Shown one piece after another: positions 61,705-64,000 of a stretch of 64,000 nucleotides of DNA. The position numbers and the translations under genes were made by a program. Each line of letters opens with the position of its first letter. Position 1 is the stretch's first letter. Source of the DNA: Tepidiformaceae bacterium. Lineage in GTDB: Bacteria; Chloroflexota; Dehalococcoidia; Tepidiformales; Tepidiformaceae. Location: NCBI GenBank assembly GCA_958295975.1, contig OY282446.1:1093289-1157288 (forward strand). Reading direction: 5' to 3'. The notes beneath the pieces were generated by a model. It saw only the letters and a program-made list of their open reading frames with translations. It was not told where the DNA came from and did no database searches.

Positions 61705-61749
61705 TTCACCTGATGGGTGAAGAATAGATCGCCGCCGGGCAAGCGTCAA
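61705..61749 (-). promoter_or_regulatory. higBA promoter with palindromic operator
   Basis: On the minus strand, TTGACG (61749–61744), a 17-base spacer and TATTCT (61726–61721) form a near-ideal promoter. Directly overlapping the -10 end is a perfect palindrome, TTCACC-TGATG-GGTGAA on the plus strand (61705–61721). It is placed to let the HTH antitoxin repress transcription. A TTCACC half-site recurs at about 61759. Confidence 0.75.
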
Positions 61750-61786
61750 ACTTTGCCTTCACCCTTCCCCTGAAGACCCCTGTCGC

Positions 61787-62938
61787 CTATGCCGTGGCGG
61801 CGACGATGCCCCGGCGGTGGGCGAGGCGGGGGAGGCGCGCGCCCAGCGAGGCGAACACGTCCCAGCTGATGGTGTCCGCCGCCTCGGCGACCTCGCGCAC
61901 GGCGATGGCCTCGCCGCCCTGCGCGCCGATGAGCACGGCCTCGTCGCCCGCGGCGGCGTCGGGGACGTCGGTGACGTCGACGAGGAACTGGTCCATGCAG
62001 ACGCGCCCGACGATGGGGACGCGCCGCCCGCCCACGAGCGCGTGTCCGCGGTTGCCCAGCGCGCGCTTCCAGCCGTCCGCGTAGCCCACGGGCACGAGCG
62101 CGGCGCGGGAGGGGCGCGCGGCGCGCCAGGTGAGGCCGTAGCTGACGCCCTCGCCGGGGGCGAGGTCGAGGACGCGCGCGAGCCGCGCCTTGAGGGCGAG
62201 CGCGGGCCGCAGGCCGGGGTCGGGCGTGTTGGCGGGCAGCGCGCCGTAGAGGCCCAGCCCGATGCGCGCGGCGTCATGGCGCAGCTCCGGGCGGCGCAGG
62301 GCGGTGGCCGTGTTGGCGGCGTGGATCAGGGGCGCGGGACCGGCCAGCGCGAGCGCTCCGGCGAAGACGGCGGCCTGTGCGGCGGAGAAGGCGTCGTCGG
62401 CCTCGTCGGCGTTGGCCATGTGCGTCCAGATGGCCTCCAGGCGCAGGCCCGCGCGTTCGCGCACGCGCGCGGCGAGGGCGGCGGCCTCGCGCGGGGGCAG
62501 GCCGAAGCGGTGCATGCCGCTGTCCACCTTCACGTGCACGGGCGCGGGCTCCCCCCCGGCGGCGCGCGCGGCGAGGGCGAGGGCGTCCGCGAGGCGGTCG
62601 TCCGTGACGGTGAGGGCGAGGCGGCTGGCCACGGCGGCGGGCGCGTTCTCGGGGAAGGCGTGGCCGAGCACGAGCACGGGGCGCGTGACCCCGGCCCCGC
62701 GCAGGGCGACGCCCTCGGCCACGGTGGCGACGGCGAAGCGATCAACGCCGGCGGCCTCGAGGGCGGGGGCGACCAGCGCCGCGCCGTGCCCGTAGGCGTT
62801 GGCCTTGACCACGGCCATGATCTGCGTGCCGCCGAGCGCCGCGCGCAGGGCGCGGGCGTTGTGGTCGAGGGCGTCGAGGTCGACCTCGATCCAGGCGTTG
62901 CGGGCGGCGGTGGCGGCGGCGAGCGTCTGGCGGGGCAC
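61787..62938 (-). CDS. alr: Alanine racemase
   Basis: This PLP enzyme makes D-alanine for peptidoglycan, with 383 residues. The PLP lysine is in AVVKANAYGHG (K45). The catalytic tyrosine of the second domain is in EGVSYGLTW, with GYADGW and RVCMDQFLVDVTD as further signatures. The start is a GTG at 62938 with GGAGGAAG upstream. A longer version would enter the divergent promoter region. It stands divergent from the TPR lipoprotein gene. Confidence 0.95.
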   Translation of the reverse strand: MPRQTLAAATAARNAWIEVDLDALDHNARALRAALGGTQIMAVVKANAYGHGAALVAPALEAAGVDRFAVATVAEGVALRGAGVTRPVLVLGHAFPENAPAAVASRLALTVTDDRLADALALAARAAGGEPAPVHVKVDSGMHRFGLPPREAAALAARVRERAGLRLEAIWTHMANADEADDAFSAAQAAVFAGALALAGPAPLIHAANTATALRRPELRHDAARIGLGLYGALPANTPDPGLRPALALKARLARVLDLAPGEGVSYGLTWRAARPSRAALVPVGYADGWKRALGNRGHALVGGRRVPIVGRVCMDQFLVDVTDVPDAAAGDEAVLIGAQGGEAIAVREVAEAADTISWDVFASLGARLPRLAHRRGIVAATA

Positions 62939-62997
62939 GCGCCTTCCTCCGCGCGGGAGGTTTGCCCGCCCGCGCGCCCAGCGTAGCATCCGCCGCG

Positions 62998-64000
62998 ATG
63001 GGCGCGAGCGGGGGACGGCTGCGGCGGGCCGCGGGCGCGTTCCTGCTGGCGGCGGCGCTGGCCTCCTGCGGCGGATCCGCGCCCGATGCCCCCGCCTCCC
63101 CGACGGCGTCGCCCGTGGCGACGGCTTCCGCGTCCGCCACGGCCTCCGCCACGGTCGCGTCGCCGTCGCCGTCGCCCGTTCCGACGCCCGAGGCCCCCGT
63201 CGCGCTGGCGGACGCGCACGCGCTGCTGCGGGCGGGCCTCTTCGCGGAGGCGGCGGACGCCTTCGCCTCCGTGGCCGCGGCGGCGCGGGCGGCGGACGAC
63301 GCGGCCCTGCTGTCGGCGGCGCGGCTGGGGGAATCGGCGGCGGCGCGCGAGGCGGGCGAGCGCGAACGCTCGCTGGCGCTGGCGCGGCTGGCGCTGTCGG
63401 CGGCCCCGGCGGGATCGCGCGAGGAGACGCGCGCCGCCTTCGCGCTGGGCGTGCGCCTGAACGAGGCGGGCCTCTTCGCGGAGGCGGCGGACGCGCTCCG
63501 CCCCCACGCCGTGCTCGGCGGCGGCCACGCGCTGGCCCTGCACGTGGCCGCCGAGTTCGCGCGCGCGCTGGCCGGAAGCGGCGACGCGGCTGGCGCGGCG
63601 CGCGCGTGGGACGCGCTGCTGGCCCTGCCCGATCTGGGCGAACCGCTGCGCCTCGCGGTCCTGCGCCAGCGCGCCGATCAGGCCCGCGCGACGGGCGACC
63701 TCGCGGGGCGGCGGCGCTGGCTGGGCGAGCTGGCGGCGCTCACGGGCGGGGCGGCGGTGCGCCACGAGCTGGCGGCGGCGGCCTTCACCCTCGGCGACCT
63801 CGCCCTCTTCGAGGAGCAGCTGCGGGCCATCGTGACGCAATGGCCCGGAAGCGAGGAGGCGTTGCAGGCGATCGCCGACCTGCGCGCCGCGGGCTTCGCC
63901 GTGGACGCGGGCGCGGAGGGCTACGTCCTTTACCGCCATCGCGCCTACGCGGAGGCGCGGGCGGTGCTGGCGGCGGGCCTGACGGAGCCGGGGCTGACGG
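62998..64000 (+). CDS. Lipoprotein with TPR-like helical repeats, possible lytic transglycosylase N-terminus (partial)
   Basis: The first 334 residues are visible and the gene runs off the window. The signal has lipobox ALASCGG. A Ser/Ala/Thr/Pro linker is followed by helical repeats (LADAHALLRAGLFAEAADAF, RLGESAAAREAGERERSLAL, LNEAGLFAEAADALRPH). This resembles the superhelical N-terminal domain of Slt70-type soluble lytic transglycosylases, but the catalytic domain, if present, is outside. TAGCAT (62984–62989) is 8 nt before the ATG. An alr neighbour and an M23 protein fit cell-wall work. Confidence 0.75.
   Translation, partial: MGASGGRLRRAAGAFLLAAALASCGGSAPDAPASPTASPVATASASATASATVASPSPSPVPTPEAPVALADAHALLRAGLFAEAADAFASVAAAARAADDAALLSAARLGESAAAREAGERERSLALARLALSAAPAGSREETRAAFALGVRLNEAGLFAEAADALRPHAVLGGGHALALHVAAEFARALAGSGDAAGAARAWDALLALPDLGEPLRLAVLRQRADQARATGDLAGRRRWLGELAALTGGAAVRHELAAAAFTLGDLALFEEQLRAIVTQWPGSEEALQAIADLRAAGFAVDAGAEGYVLYRHRAYAEARAVLAAGLTEPGLT

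Overview
This is a very GC-rich bacterial chromosome segment with dense, often overlapping genes. It has many lipoproteins and no lipopolysaccharide or outer-membrane assembly genes. The glyA–rpsF–ssb–rpsR–hom–thrC run, the LRR, NHL and lipoprotein surface proteins with Pro/Thr/Ala linkers, and the acyl-CoA dehydrogenase, enoyl-CoA hydratase and SDR genes suggest an uncultured Chloroflexota member (Dehalococcoidia-like). That placement is inference, not measurement. There is no rRNA, CRISPR array, transposase or integrase, and no gene-free stretch longer than about 300 bases.

1–9.3 kb (rightward): end of glyA; rpsF–ssb–rpsR with a possible S6:S18 leader; an anchored parvulin-like chaperone; homoserine dehydrogenase, a coiled-coil protein and threonine synthase joined by 4-base stop/start overlaps; RdgB; an acyl-CoA dehydrogenase; an orphan HicB-like protein; and a small membrane protein. 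9.3–18.6 kb: thioredoxin remnant, plant-type LRR surface protein, tRNA-His, MgtE, a Zn/Mn ABC importer and dnaE.

18.6–32.9 kb: CcdA; two near-identical tandem amino-acid-type binding lipoproteins; an SDR; a Doc-type toxin–antitoxin pair; enoyl-CoA hydratase; obgE; a heterodimeric ABC exporter; two small unknown genes; and groES–groEL under a CIRCE operator. 33–35.6 kb: a ClC channel and a small unknown protein.

35.5–62 kb (accessory-rich): a leaderless three-gene unit (SCP2-like, AAA ATPase, TOPRIM/DUF4276-like) that is the best candidate for an unrecognised defence or toxicity system; a duplicated Asp-box lipoprotein; a divergent twin-permease MacB-like ABC module in which one ATPase carries an AbrB-like domain; a single-chain nuclease–methylase–specificity enzyme; an NHL propeller protein; tRNA-Pro abutting a frameshifted second methylase; an M23 endopeptidase; and a higBA-like pair whose antitoxin is fused to an ImmA/IrrE peptidase. 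The window closes with alanine racemase and the start of a TPR-rich lipoprotein.

A recurring theme is a TANNNT -10 hexamer 6–8 nt before the start codon of many genes on both strands. This implies widespread leaderless mRNAs, and it was used here to choose starts. Genes with visible Shine-Dalgarno sequences are mostly operon-internal or have genuine leaders.
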